Under the pieces are notes generated by a model, which saw only the letters and a list, made by a program, of their open reading frames with translations, searched no databases and was not told the origin of the DNA. From the NCBI GenBank assembly GCA_964035575.1, contig OZ037885.1, positions 124,001-188,000 on the forward strand: DNA of 64,000 nucleotides, read 5' to 3'. This stretch comes from Rhynchopus sp. YZ270_cl-10 (Eukaryota; Euglenozoa; Diplonemea; Diplonemida; Diplonemidae). Of the stretch, positions 9,647 to 21,632 are shown piece after piece. Every line of letters begins with the position of its first letter. The first letter of the stretch is position 1. Made by a program: the position numbers and the translations under genes.

Positions 9647-10522
9647 AAAAAAAAAATATGCACAGTCCGTCTAGCTTTGTCATGCAAACAGACGTTCTTA
9701 TTGTTAATGGGTGTGGAGGAGGGGGTCGTAAAAACATGCAAAAAATCATGCGGCATGCTACCCGGGTACATGGCACCGTGTGTGTCTGGAGAGAGTTTCC
9801 TTTTTGTTGTGTCGACAGTCGCCGAGTGATCCCACCAGTAGGTGGGAGAATTCGGGTCTGTACTCAATGTTGGCCGAAGCCTTTGTACTACGGAAGGTAA
9901 GACGTCTTTTTTTGGTCTTCTTGTTCTCAAAATTAGATTTTTGCACCCATGGTTTTGATTGGAAGTCTCTTCCTCTCAAGTGTTCTTCGGGGCACCTTTG
10001 GGAACCGAAACGGGGCACCGAAAATACACATTTTGCACTGTATTTTCAGAGGCCCTCAGGGGGTTTTTTTTTGGAGTAAAAATGTCCCACCAGGCATTTT
10101 CCTGCGAGATATATTACCCCATTTTTTCTTCTGTTTTACTCCTTTCCTTGCAGACTTTCTAGAACAGAAAGCACAAAAAAAAAAAAAATGCGTTGACGCT
10201 CACACACTATCTCACGGTACCATGACACTTTCCGCTCACAAAAGTAGAAAATAAAAAAAAGCAACAAAAAGGGGGGAGGAAAGTTGTTATTTTAAACAAT
10301 TGAAGAAAAAAAAAATATTTTTTTTTTTTTTGTTTTGTTTTTGAAAGCTTGGATTCCCCGACCGAGAATGCGTTCCCGCCTGCATCTCTATGTCTTGGGT
10401 CACCCTAAAGCGATCGTCTTTTTTTGATACTTAATCTTTTTCGTGGAGCTGTGAGTGGTCTTCACATTTCCAAGAAAAACAAAAAAAAAAAAAAAAAAAA
10501 AAAAATTGTTTCACCCCCCGCC

Positions 10523-11919
10523 TTACTGCGACATGGTCGGAAGCCCCCCGAAGCTCCTGAGCTCCTTCATCCCCTTCCAGTAGGTGTAGAAGAACTCTGT
10601 GAAGAGCAGAGTCTGGATGATGCCCGAGGTGCTGTCGACGTAGTTCCACGCACCCCCTTCGAAGAAGTAGCGGTACACCTGTATTTGGGGTGTGTCACCA
10701 GATGATAAATAAATCCAAAAAAAAAATCATAAACCTGAACTACCTTTTGGTACAACAACACGGTAGGGGTGGACCCCCAACCATAGCAGTCCCTCACATC
10801 CATTTCGTTGAAAAAAAAAATCATACCCAGTTGAGGATGTAGAAGACCCTGTACATCCCAAGGCAGAACACGTAGTGCCCTGTGATGAGCTCCCACTGCC
10901 GCCCCTGCTCGAGTGTGACGGTAAGGAGGTAGAGCTGTGGTACGATGGCGACTGCTTCGAGGTACTGCGAGAAGGTCCACAGCATCTCGACGACCTGGTG
11001 GTGCGGGCGGTCGTAGTGGAAGAGAAGGGCGAGGAGCAGGCAGGGGCCGATCAGGTAGCGCATTCTGAAGCAGTCGAGCTTCTCATCGTAGGTAGCCTGT
11101 GTGGGGTAGAGGGTAGGTGGTGGGGTAGAGGGTAGGTGGTGGGGGTAGAGGGTAGGTGGTGGGGGTAGAGGGTAGGTGGTGGGGTGGAGGGTAGGTGGTG
11201 GGGGTAGAGGGTAGGTGGTGGGGGTAGAGGGTAGGTGGTGGGGGTAGAGGGTAGGTGGTGGGGGTGGAGGGTGAGGTGAGGTGGAGGGTCAAGAGGTCAG
11301 GCACGGTGCGCTGGTCACATTTGGTAGTCACACCTGGTCATATGTGAGCAGGTCAAATACCTGGTCACGTGGCCAGATATTCTGTGACCAGCGTGGGGGC
11401 TTGTGATGGGGGGAGTGCGCGCATCTCACATACCTTCCAAGGATTTCTCGTTCTCATGAGGAAGACGACGTACCAGGATGTGACGAGGAAGAAGAACTTC
11501 ATGCTGATCAGGTAGAGCTGTGTGTCAGGTGTGGTTTTGAAACAATATTTGACGTGGGCAGTTCCTTGGGGTATGCTTGAAAATAAAAAAATCACAGCTC
11601 AGGTTTTTGGGTACCACCTGCACGAAGAACATTTGCCCATTTTTCCCATTGTGTTTGCTGAAAGCAATGAACTGCCTCTCTTCTGCCCCTTTAGCGCCCC
11701 CGAAGGCAGGTACACTGCTACATTACATACCGAGGTGTGCCTCATGAGAGTAGGGATGTATCTGGTTGTAAAGACGATGGCGTACGCGAGCTGCGAACGC
11801 AGGGAGATGCCCGAGCAACTTCGGAGCTTCAGCATCTTGTGCAGCACAATGAGCACACTCAGCAAATGCAACATGTCGCCAATCAGGCGAAAGATGTTGG
11901 TATGACCTATTAACTCCAT
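10523..11919 (-). CDS. ERD2: ER lumen protein-retaining receptor (KDEL receptor), four exons
   Basis: Golgi seven-helix receptor that returns K/HDEL proteins to the ER. Exons 11919-11731, 11517-11434, 11096-10827 and 10678-10523 join in phase to 232 residues. Recognisable blocks: FRLIGDMLHLLSVLIVLHK, KLRSCSGISLRSQ, VVFLMRTRNPWK, ATYDEKLDCFRMRYL, VEMLWTFSQYLEAVAIVPQL, ITGHYVFCLGMYRVFYILNW and YRYFFEGG, all matching human KDELR1 in order. The introns are 213, 337 and 148 nt, all starting GTATG and ending AG. Intron 2 holds a minisatellite and a palindromic segment; intron 3 holds an R1 repeat. The reading frame also allows a start six codons earlier. A CTCCTCCTTACAG tract at 11999-12013 is the likely leader acceptor. 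Confidence 0.93.
10741..10810 (-). repeat. R1 short repeat inside KDEL-receptor intron 3
   Basis: Minus-strand CAACGAAATGGATGTGAGG, then GGTTGGGGGTCCACCCC and TTGTACCAAAAGGTA match the R1 core. The copy begins about 16 nt after the intron 5' GTATG and takes up about half of a 148-nt intron, in the sense orientation of the host gene. Confidence 0.75.
11101..11275. repeat. Minisatellite in KDEL-receptor intron 2
   Basis: About nine tandem copies of a 19-20 bp unit GGGGTAGAGGGTAGGTGGTG, entirely inside the intron beginning 3 bp from the acceptor. The C-rich minus strand extends the pyrimidine tract of the 3' splice site. Confidence 0.9.
11297..11400. repeat. Short inverted-repeat segment in KDEL-receptor intron 2
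   Basis: GCGCTGGTCACA near the left end is mirrored by TGTGACCAGCG near the right end, with further ACCTGGTCA copies between. A related palindromic string (CTGGTCAGATCTCTGACCAG) lies near 20080. Likely a small foldback repeat; no target duplication identified. Confidence 0.45.
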
Positions 11920-12009
11920 CTTGGCAAAAACTCCCAAAAAAAAGACAAAAAAACCCCCAGGGCAAGAGCGCCCTTACCCCCCAAAAACCCGTTGGTGCCT
12001 GTAAGGAGG

Positions 12010-12690
12010 AGATGGAGGGGTGGTGTGTTGCAAAGGGTAAGCGAGGCGCTGCCAGTCGTGCCTGAAATACCGGCACCGAAACCACAGCAATGAACTGTGT
12101 TTGACTAAAAGCCGAGGACACAACGACGTCACTGGAGGCCCTAGAAGCTGTAGGCATATTCGACACTGACGTTCCCAAAGAAACCACTAGTGGTAGTGGT
12201 AGCATCACGGCACTGTCCGATCGGACAACCGTAGATACCAGGGACTAGAAATGGGAGTTCCTCTCGTACTACCCCATATTGCGTCAGGAGGGAGATGCGT
12301 GTATCTGCCGTGGCTCCAAAGTGGAGCGTGTGCTGGAATGCGGCCCCTTTTGTATTTTGTTTTGAACAAAGGCGAGGACAACACTACTTACAGATGGTAA
12401 AGCTCGTTCACTGCAGAGCATGGGAGAGGGGAGATTGTGGTCTGGCGCAACTATAGTGTGTGGACACCTCCTAGTTTGTGCAGAATAGTTGCATTGCGCG
12501 AAGCACAGCATTTGAAACAAAAAAGAAAGCGAACGTGTAGCATGCACAGGTGGCAACTACACTTGCAACTCAGGGCACACACTCATTTCGGGAGGGGGGG
12601 CATTTGATCACAAAAAGAATACAAAGTCTATAAGATGATCCTTATCTTATCCATATCTTTTTCGACAATAGTTATGACCTCAGTGTCTTC
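12010..12690. other. Intergenic, no gene seen
   Basis: Between the KDEL receptor and the first Ubl-LRR gene. Open frames show no domain or family resemblance. Nothing else recognised. Confidence 0.5.
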
Positions 12691-12697
12691 GACGTCT

Positions 12698-13881
12698 CTA
12701 CATGCACACACAGTGGCATGTGTCCTTCGCCTCATCTTTGGTGTACCTTTTTTGACTCACATTGTTTAACACAATACTGCTCGATCCGGTGACGTTGATG
12801 CTGCTTGAACATATTCTGCACCCTGTTAGGAAGGCATCCTCCATCTGCGCCACACTCGACCACCCAGACAAGATAAGCGTCGACAATGAGGTGCAGTCGG
12901 CGAGAAAATGATGCCCAACATGTCTCACCTTGCTCCACCCAGAAATGTCGAGTGTGGTCAACCTTGTGCAGTGGTAGAGAAAGCAGCCGTCAATGTGCGT
13001 CACATTGTTCCACCCAGAAATGTCGAGTGTGGTCAATGAACTGCAGTTGGAGAGGAAGCGACTTTCAATCATCGTAACTTTGTTCCACCCAGAAATGTCG
13101 AGTGTGGTCAACCCTGTGCAGTGGTGGAGAAAGCAGCTGCCAATGTGCGTCACATTGCCCCACCCAGATAAGTCAAGTGAGGTCAACATCCAGCATTTGC
13201 AGAGAAAAGAGTGTTCTATCTCCGTCACCTTATTCCACCCAGAAATGTCAAGTGTGCGCACTCCGCTGTCCTTCAGGAAGTTGTACCCGATACGCATCAC
13301 ATTGCTCCACCCAGATATGTCGAGTCTCACTCCGCTGAAGCCTGCCGTCCGGTTATATCTGCTGCATTTCTGGAGAAAGCCGTTGCCAATGTATGTCACA
13401 TTGCTCCACCCAGAAATGTCGATTGTGGTCAACGACTGGCAGTACCAGAGGAAGCCTGAGCCTACTTTAGTCACAGCTGACACACCACTGAGATCAAGTT
13501 CTCTGAACGTGCCACCTGACAAGAAGTCATTGGACATCTCAGTAATAACTTCCGCCTGCAGAAACAAATGAACCAGCTTGGGATCTGTCAGACCCACTAA
13601 GCTCTCTGCCGTCAGCCTTGTCTCCCAACCCAAGTCACGAAGAGCTGCAATGGCGTGCTCCTTCTGCGACATCGTCTTCTTCGTCAGCACAACTGTGTCC
13701 CAGCACTCAGCTGCGTCGTGTAGTCTCCTTCTGCCATGACCTTCCCTCCGAAGCGCATGTCAAAGCCGTCTTCGCACAACGCTGCAGCCGCCGCCTTCCG
13801 CCGTATGTCCGTAATTGTATCATCCACACCCACCTCGACTGTGTACTTCTCTCCGTCTAAGCACTCGATGCATATTTCCAT
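12698..13881 (-). pseudogene. Ubl-LRR copy 1, frameshifted
   Basis: Leftmost member of the array. An N-terminal ubiquitin-like domain (MEICIECLDGEKYTVEV, DTITDIRRKAAA, FGGKVMAEGDY) is followed by a linker (SQKEHAIAALRDLGWETRL) and about nine 25-residue leucine-rich repeats of form LTTLDISGWNNVTHIGNGFL. The Ubl and LRR parts lie in different frames because a CCCC run in the other copies is CCC here near 13698, just after the TTQLSAG stretch. That could be decay or a sequencing slip in a homopolymer. The C-terminal tail also differs from the other copies. Confidence 0.8.
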
Positions 13882-15143
13882 GGTTTTGTGTCTTTCTGTT
13901 TTGTTGCGGGTGTTGTTCAATTGGGGTCAGAGTAAGAGGCCACAAACAGTTACAAGGGGAGAGGTCGTTGTTTTGTTTTTGAATGGATGCGATCAACAAA
14001 TTAGTGGAGCACACGCTCGGGGGTATTTCATTGTCATGACTTTTCAGTTTCTCTATCCTCTGCGATATGACGCGCAAACACGCCGTTTTCAATTTTTCGC
14101 AGACCGATACTGACTTCACGAAAGTTGCTGTGCCAAAAACACCTTTCCTCTGCGAGGCGGGATACCACAGCGACAACGTCTATCACTCATGCGCCTATGA
14201 GTCGCTCAATGGCGGCATGGCTTTTCTCATGACTAAAGGAATCCAACCTGCACATTTCTTGCACAACACAAAAAATATTCACACAAACAAATGAAGGGAA
14301 ATTATGTTGTTTTGTTTCCACTTTGGAAACAAAGAACGAAATCTTGAACGATGAATGGGCACAAACATCAAGTTGTGCAGGGGGTACTGAGCAGGCTTAC
14401 GTCTTAGCACATAATAGTCGTGCAAAAAAGCACAAAAATACGTTGTTTCATGTTTCCTTCCTTCAAAACTTCGCACACAACGCTTTTGGTTTTTAGGAGA
14501 CACACAAGGTGCCAGGTTCTCTGATGTGCGAACCACCCTGCACCTCTTTGTCATATTGCTTCCCTTGCAATACATGGGGAAACCATTCGTTGCAAAGTAG
14601 GGAAAGCTTTTTGATAAAAATAAGCGAACACAAAAACCAGCGCGTGAGGAAGAAAGTGTTTACGATACGAATAAAATCTGTTCGATACAAGAAACGCATT
14701 CCTTTATCTTGTTCAGTGAAAATAGTTCAAAAAAGTACACAACAAGACTGTCAGTGTTTGTCGGTGACAGTGCAACTCAGGTGGGACGTCACCTACGCAA
14801 CCTCCTGCTGATGATCAACAGAACATTTTTATTTTTTTGAAAACGCCTTTCCTCCTCCCTTCCACTCCCCCCGCAAGTTATGACACAAACTTGCATTCAC
14901 ATCTCAACATACGCACTCTGTTGTTCTAAAAACGGGGGTAAAAAATCGCTGAACAGGAGAGTCGGGCAGATACTGAAAAAGTTGGAATGCTTCCCCACCA
15001 CAAAGTACACTGAAATACAAGGGTTTGGGTTTGAATAGGGTCGGGATCGTACTTTGATCTTTTGTGGGAAAATGAAAATATCAAAAAAGATTGTTGTTTG
15101 AACAGGGTAATGAGCAGATAGCTTCTCGAAAGATGCACGTGTC
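13882..15143. repeat. Ubl-LRR array spacer 1-2
   Basis: About 1.26 kb between the start of copy 1 and the 3' end of copy 2. It is the reference for the repeated spacer found with indels between the other copies. Probably the promoter, leader or 3' UTR region of the genes. An open frame on the plus strand is present in every spacer but shifts frame between copies, so I do not call it a gene. Confidence 0.75.
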
Positions 15144-16231
15144 TCACATGCACACACATTGGCACTTGGTACGACTGTTGTTCACACATTCTGACACAAC
15201 ACTGCTCGATCCGGTGACGTTGATGCTGCTTGTGGGTATTTTGCATCCTTTTAGGAAGGCATCCTCAATCCGCGTCACACTCGACCACCCAGACAAGTTA
15301 AGCGTCGATAATGAGGAGCAGTCGGCGAGAAAACATTTCCCAACATGTGTCACATTGCTCCACCCAGAAATGTCGAGTGTGGTCAAGGATTTGCAGTTGG
15401 AGAGGAAGCGACTTTCAATCACCGTAACTTTGTTCCACCCAGAAATGTCAACTCTCCTCAACCTGTAGCAGTTGCAGAGAAAGTCGTCGCCAATCCGCGT
15501 CACATTGCTCCACCCAGATAAGTCAAGTGAGGTCAACATCCAGCAGTAGCGGAGGAAAGCGTGTTCTATCTCCGTCACCTTATTCCACCCAGAAATGTCA
15601 AGTGTGCGCACTCTGCTGCTCTCCAGGAAGTGGTTCCCGATACGCGTCACATTGTTCCACCCAGATATGTCAAGTCTCACTTCTGACCAGCTCAATTCGC
15701 CGCAGTTCTGGAGGAAGCAGTTGCCAATGTGTGTCACATTGTTCCACCCAGATATATCGATTGTGGTCAACCCCTCGCAGTACGAGAGGAAGTCTGAGCC
15801 TACTTTAGTCACAGCTGACACACCACTGAGATCAAGTTCTCTGAACGTGCCACGTGACAAGAATGCATTGGGTATCACTGTAACAACTTCCGCCTGCAGA
15901 AACAAATGAACCAGCTTGGGATCTCTCAGACCCACTAAGCTCTCTGCCGTCAGCCTTGTCTCCCAACCCAAGTCACGAAGAGCTGCAATGGCGTGCTCCT
16001 TCTGCGACTTCGTCTTCTTCGTCAGCACAACTGTGTCCCCAGCACTCAGCTGCGTCGTGTAGTCTCCTTCTGCCATGACCTTCCCTCCGAAGTGCATGTC
16101 AAAGCCGTCTTCGCACAACGCTGCTGCAGCCGCCGCCTTCCGCCGTATGTCCGTAATTGTATCATTGTGTCATCCACACCCACCTCGACTGTGTACTTCT
16201 CTCCGTCTAAGCACTCGATGCATATTTCCAT
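15144..16231 (-). pseudogene. Ubl-LRR copy 2, frameshifted in the Ubl domain
   Basis: Same architecture as its neighbours. An 8-bp duplication-like insertion near 16165 (GTATCATTGTGTCATCC against GTATCATCC) shifts the frame within the ubiquitin-like domain after VGVDDT, so MEICIECL and the LRR part are no longer in one frame. The LRR part is otherwise open from MCEDGFDMHFGG to the common C-terminus KCQCVCM. An 8-bp change is unlikely to be a base-calling error. Confidence 0.8.
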
Positions 16232-16996
16232 GGTTTTGTGTCTTTCTGTTTTGTTGCGGGTGTTGTTCAATTGGGGTCAGAGAAAGAGGCCACAAACAGT
16301 TACAAGGGGAGAGGTCGTTGTTTTGTTTTTGAATGGATGCGATCAACAAATTAGTGGAGCACACGCTCGTGGGTATTTCATTGTCATGACTTTTCAGTTT
16401 CTCTATCCTCTGCGATTTGGCGCGCAAACACGCCGTTTTCAATTTTTCGCAGACCGATACTGACTTCACGAAAGTTGCTGTGCCAAAAACACCTTTCCTC
16501 TGCGAGGCGGGGTCCCACAGCGACAACGTCTATCACTCATGCGCCTATGAGTCGCTCAATGGCGGCATGTCTTTTCTCATGACTAAAGGAATCCAACCTG
16601 CACATTTCTTGCACAACACAAAAAATATTCACACAAACAAAGAAAGGGAAATGATGTTGTTTTTTTTTGAAAACGCCTTTCCTCCTCCCTTCCAATCCCC
16701 CCGCAAGTTATGACACAAAGTTGCATTCACATCTCAACATACACACTCTGTTGTTCTAAACGGGGGTAAAAACCTAGACAGGATGTCGAAAACAAAACAG
16801 GATAATCGGGCAGAATCTGAGATACTGAAAAAGTTGGAATGCTTCCCCACCACAGAGTGCACTGATATACAAGGGTTTGGGTTTGAATAGGGTGGGGATC
16901 GTACTTTGATCTTTTGTGGGAAAATGAAAATATCAAAAAAAGATTGTTGTTTGAACAGGGTAATGAGCAGATAGCTTCTCGAAAGATGCACGTGTC

Positions 16997-17314
16997 TCAC
17001 ATGCACACACATTGGCACTTGGTACGACTGTTGTTCACATATTCTGACACAACACTGCTCGATCCGGTGACGTTGATGCTGCTTGTGGGTATTTTGCATC
17101 CTTTTAGGAAGGCATCCTCAATCCGCGTCACACTCGACCACCCAGACAAGTTAAGCGTCGATAATGAGGTGCAGTTGTTGAGAAAATACTGCCCAACATG
17201 TGTCACATTGTTCCACCCAGAAATGTCGAGTGTGGTCAACGAAATGCAGTTGGCGAGGAAGTATCCTCGAATCACCGTAACTTTGTTCCACCCAGAAATG
17301 TCGAGTGTAGGCAT
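16997..17314 (-). pseudogene. Ubl-LRR copy 3, 5' part missing
   Basis: Only the last three to four LRRs and the common C-terminal tail (INVTGSSSVVSEYVNN) remain. Similarity stops abruptly at about 17311 in the middle of a repeat, where unrelated DNA begins. Ubl domain, linker and most LRRs are absent. Confidence 0.8.
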
Positions 17315-20300
17315 TTTAACGTCAAAAACACAAAATCGCGAAGGGCTACGAAGAAGCAGGCAGCAAATATCTATGAGGGTGCTCAGAAGAACGCCTCATA
17401 AGAAACCTACGACATTGCTCGGAAAGGATTTCTGAAATTTCCGAAGATCAAATCCTGTGAAGAAGATTACACCGTCTTCTTCGATCACTAGCACAAGGAA
17501 CGCTTCATTTCCAATTGTACGGCAAAACAAAATTACAAACTGGGAAAATTAAACTTTTTCTCCTTGAGAAGGCTCGAAAGAAGGCTCAAAAGGCTCAATT
17601 TTCCTGGTGGTGTTCGGGGTATTGGAGAACACAAATTTTCATTTCAATTCACAACTCTTTCACAACAATATATGTCATAGACTGTGTTGTGAAGAGTTGT
17701 GACGAGTCATGTGAACACCTACCATCCCACACATGATGATAATGTTACTAGGGTTTTTGGTGATACGACATGCGAGATTAGATGTTATTTTATAACATGT
17801 CACATAGATTTGACAGGTCTCGTGGGTGGGTCTTCGGAAATGCAACAAAACGACCTCTTGGGCGGAAAAGGATATTTACGCACTTTTTGAGACCGGGGTT
17901 TCTTTACTAGAACCAGAGGAATCTCATAGTTCAGAGTACGGGTAGAGTGTTTTCACACACACATGTGACCCTACCGTGGAGAGCAATCAGCTCGCGCAAT
18001 CAAAAGAAAGCAGAGAAAAGGGAAAGGAAAAAGGTTGGGTACCGTGCGCCTGCGGCGCTACCTGTTCCCAGTCAAAAACACCACAATTTCATCTGAATTT
18101 GGGTTTTCAGACTGAAAATGCCCCTTGTTTAGGAGTATGGGTTCATATTATGTGAAAATTTAAGTCACTAAAATTTGTCCACTTTTCCGAATATGCCCCA
18201 CCACAGCTCGGAAATGCCACAAAACACTGCTTTTTCACCCCCAGACGTAACCCTATTTGAGGTGCGTTTTTTTGGGCCCGAAGCACGATTTTTCAGATTT
18301 TTTTCCAAAAGTTAGCGCGAAGCGAGCGGAAATTTTTTTGGGGTGTACTTCCGCGAGCGCAGCGAGCAGAAAAAAATTAAGGTGCTGTCATGCCAGTCAT
18401 CTGGGGGTCGGGCGAGGGGGCCCCAACAGTCCGATACCCCCGGAACTGGAGTATAATGAACCGGTCATTTCGGAACGGGAACCAGGGAACGGTTCTCCGG
18501 TTCCCCTAAGAGCAGTCCACGTTGATCCAGAACCAGCTTCTATCCCTCAGAGGCGCTGGCACAAATGGTGAATGTGCAGACAAGGTATGGTTTTATCTCC
18601 CCCAGAAAATACAATTTTCACATATGGGGGGTTTTACACTACTTTTTGCATCCCTGTCTTTCTACATCCTCAAATTCGATAACCATTTTTCTTGAAGTCA
18701 TAATTAACTTCTATTTTCCAAGCTACCATAACCTAACTACACCCCACATTTCCACTCATCACAGGATCGTGAAATCTGAACAGCATCTGCGAGTGCGAGG
18801 AGAACCTTCGCCGTCTCCGACATTCAACTCACACACGTTCACCTGCATCAATACTGAGTTTGCGGATGAAGGGGGGTGGGAACATTTTGTCAGTCACTGC
18901 TATTGCCATTAACCCAGGGAGCATGGCTAGTGCAAGAAATTCGACTTTGGAAACCTTCCGGAAAGTCTGTCCTCTGCTTGCGGGGACGAGGCACAAGAAA
19001 ATATTGCGTTCCCCCAGAAATCCAGTGCACATTTCACACTCCTTGTGGGTGGTCTTGTTGCCTTTTTGTCACAGTAATTTTGGCCCAGGCATGCTCTCGA
19101 AGCATGACAATTTAGTGTGTATGGGGCAGGGTGTTGTTTTGTTCTGAATTCTCTTTGTTATAACATCTAAGTCAATCGCGGGTGGTGGTTTGTGTAGCGT
19201 GAGGCACTCTTTTTAACAAACTTCCTGCGGCTGCTAAAGCGTTATTTCTTCGGATTTAACCCGTACAGCGTAACATAGTGGATTAGCCTGGTCGACACAA
19301 CCTTTGATAGATATGGGATAACCAACCCCCTTCGACCCCTCGTGGGTTCACTGAACAAGCCCTAGTGGTAGTTAAACGCGATTGACATTTACATTCCTAG
19401 AGATGAAAGAACAAGACAACACTTCTGTACCCGCGCATCAAAATTGTGGAAAACTTTGCACCCCAAACACCCTCAACAACGCCCGCCAAAAGGCGCCCCT
19501 TGTTGCTGGGAGTTGGTTCTCATGATACCTGCACAGCGGGCATTCCTCTGAGTCCAACGCATGTTTGGCCTGTCTGCGGCGTTGTACTTAAGGTGCACGA
19601 AGACAGGGTCTGGTGGTAAATTTTGCGTAGTACTGCGACGTGGTACTGCGTGGGTCTGGGAATATGGGTACCTGGGTACAGGATATTTGTTGTCAAAGAC
19701 ATCTTCCACCATGTATTGAGGAGGGTAAGACAGTGGTCGCAGTTTCTACTTGATAGCATTACAACATTTAACTTCTCCACGGGGGTCTTGGGCCGTTCAT
19801 TCGGTTATACCTTGACTACCGGAAGATATTCTTGAGGCCTTTTTGGTCTCTAGAATATCCGGTCTTCCCGAACGGAGGCACACTTTGTGTGTTACTACGA
19901 CCTGGCAACTTCCAGCAGTAGGTTAAGTAATCTTTCTTGTAAATTGTTGGATCATTATCTCCTCAGTGCATGAATGCCCCACGTGACTGGACACTTTTGT
20001 GTTTGTCATGTGGAGCTGTGGTTGCTCTTTCACGACTTTTTTCCTTGTACACAGTGTACCGTGTACCTGGGTACCTGGTCAGATCTCTGACCAGCGCACC
20101 GTGTGCACAAGTAAAAAGTTACTTGTGCACAAGTAAAAGTTACTTGTGGTCACAAGTAATTACTTGTGACCACAAGTAAAAATTATTACATGTAAAACCA
20201 CAAGTAAAACCACAAGTAAAGTAAGTTACTTCAACGTCGTGTACCCCCCAGAAAGTAGCGAGGTGCCTGCTCCCCCCTCCATGGTAGGTTTCGACCAAAA

Positions 20301-21040
20301 ACCGGTTTTTTTCAGGGGTAGAAGCTTCGCACAGCTGAAAAATCTTTTTCTTTAGAAAGATCGGACACTTTTTGGGGGGTTTACGGCTTCAACGAAGCTG
20401 GGACCCCTGGCAGACCCTGATACCAAAATGTCGCGAGTACCCCTTTTTGCCTTAGCAAAACACGTGTATCTTAAGGGTTCTACAGGGTTCTGCAGGCTAA
20501 ACAGGCGTTTTGGCCAAAAACCCGGTTTTTCAGGCAGGTAACCGGGTTTGCGGCTTGGGAAACGTCCCAGCGCGGTGTGAGAACCATGCATGGGCCACAC
20601 ACGGCACGAGTTGCAGCAGCCCACCCAAGGTGGGCTGCGTTTGGTCACCATACGTTACGGTTAACGCGTGTATCGCATATACATAGCGTTGTGTGTATCG
20701 TATACGAAGACCGTTGTGTGCAACGCATGTGTAGATCGTTCCGTTATCAATCACACGAGCCTGCAAGAGTTTCCGCGGCGCTAGGACGCCGTTTTCGCTG
20801 CCCACCGAAGGTGGGCAGCGCTTGGGAAGCGCTCGTTGCGGTTAACGCGTGTATTGCTTATGCATAGCGTTGTGTGTATCGTACACATCGGTTGCGTTGT
20901 GTTGGATGCGTTGCGTTCGTTGCATACAGATCGTAACGTACGCAGTGTATACGAAGACCGCTGCGCTGTTAGCCACACCCGTCGCTTTCTTTATACACAC
21001 GAACCGGGAAGTGTTTTCAAGACCGTCAACTCCAAATTTT
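17312..21040. other. Unrelated block interrupting the Ubl-LRR array
   Basis: 3.7 kb of DNA not found in other array units. It starts inside copy 3 and ends where spacer sequence resumes (TGCTTCCCTTGCAATACATG), so it replaces rather than simply interrupts one unit. No intact gene is visible. Contents: a short degenerate coding-like stretch at 17.3-17.6 kb, palindromic ACAAGTAA/TTACTTGT repeats at 20100-20225, and two roughly 180-bp-spaced copies of a hairpin-bearing repeat at 20610-20900. Confidence 0.6.
20610..20900. repeat. Two-copy repeat with covarying hairpins
   Basis: Two copies, at about 20615-20715 and 20798-20890, share GGTTAACGCGTGTATYGC and ATAGCGTTGTGTGTATCGTA. Each begins with a perfect 10-bp stem: GCAGCCCACC paired with GGTGGGCTGC, and GCTGCCCACC paired with GGTGGGCAGC. 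The third base pair is A-T in one and T-A in the other. Confidence 0.7.
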
Positions 21041-21632
21041 CATTTGCTTCCCTTGCAATACATGGGGAAACCATTCGTTGCAAAGTAGGGAAAGCTTTTT
21101 GATAAAAATAAGCGAACACAAAAACCAGCGCGTGAGGAGAAAAAGTGTTTACGATACGAATAAAATCTGTTCGATACAAGAAAGGCATTCCTTTATCTTG
21201 TTCAGTGAAAATAGTTCAAAAAAGTACACAACAAGACTGTCAGTGTTTGTCGGTGACAGTGCAACTCAGGTGGGCCGCCACCTGACAAAGTTCTGCTGAT
21301 CATCAACAGAACATTTTCTTTTGAAAACGCCTTTCCTCCTCCCTTCCAATCCCCCCGCAAGTTATGACACAAAGTTGCATTCAAATCTCAACATACACCA
21401 GACGCACTCTGTTGTTCTAAAAGGGGGTAAAAAATCGCTGAACAGGAGAATCGGGCAGATACTGAAAAAGTTAGAAGGCTTCCCCACCACAGTGTACACT
21501 GAAATACAAGGGTTTGGGTTTGAATAGGGTGGGGATCGTACTTTGATCTATTGTGGGAAAATGAAAATATCAAAAAAGATTGTTGTTTGAACAGGGTAAT
21601 GAGCAGATAGCTTCTCGAAAGATGCACGTGTC

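Larger units (their letters stand above)
8140..10520. other. Repeat-rich intergenic region without a supported gene
   Basis: No coding region is supported. It contains R2 at 8457-8508, R1 at 9081-9160, a C-family copy at 9591-9646, a CT microsatellite at 9350-9372, and a long A run at 10480-10505. Around 8930-9000 and 9825-9900 two segments share GTTGGCYGAAGC and a purine-rich GGAAGGTA or AAAGGTAT end, a further diverged repeat with a relative at 37640-37746. Confidence 0.55.

Noticed and set aside
14067-14291. Plus-strand open frame (MTRKHAVFNFSQTDTDF) repeated in every Ubl-LRR spacer
   Set aside because: Conservation follows from duplication of the whole unit. Copies at 29.1 and 31.5 kb have a two-base insertion near the start that changes the frame, so there is no sign of selection on a protein.
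17312-21040. Simple transposon insertion into the array
   Set aside because: The left and right array flanks are not contiguous in other units, and no terminal repeats or target duplication were found.
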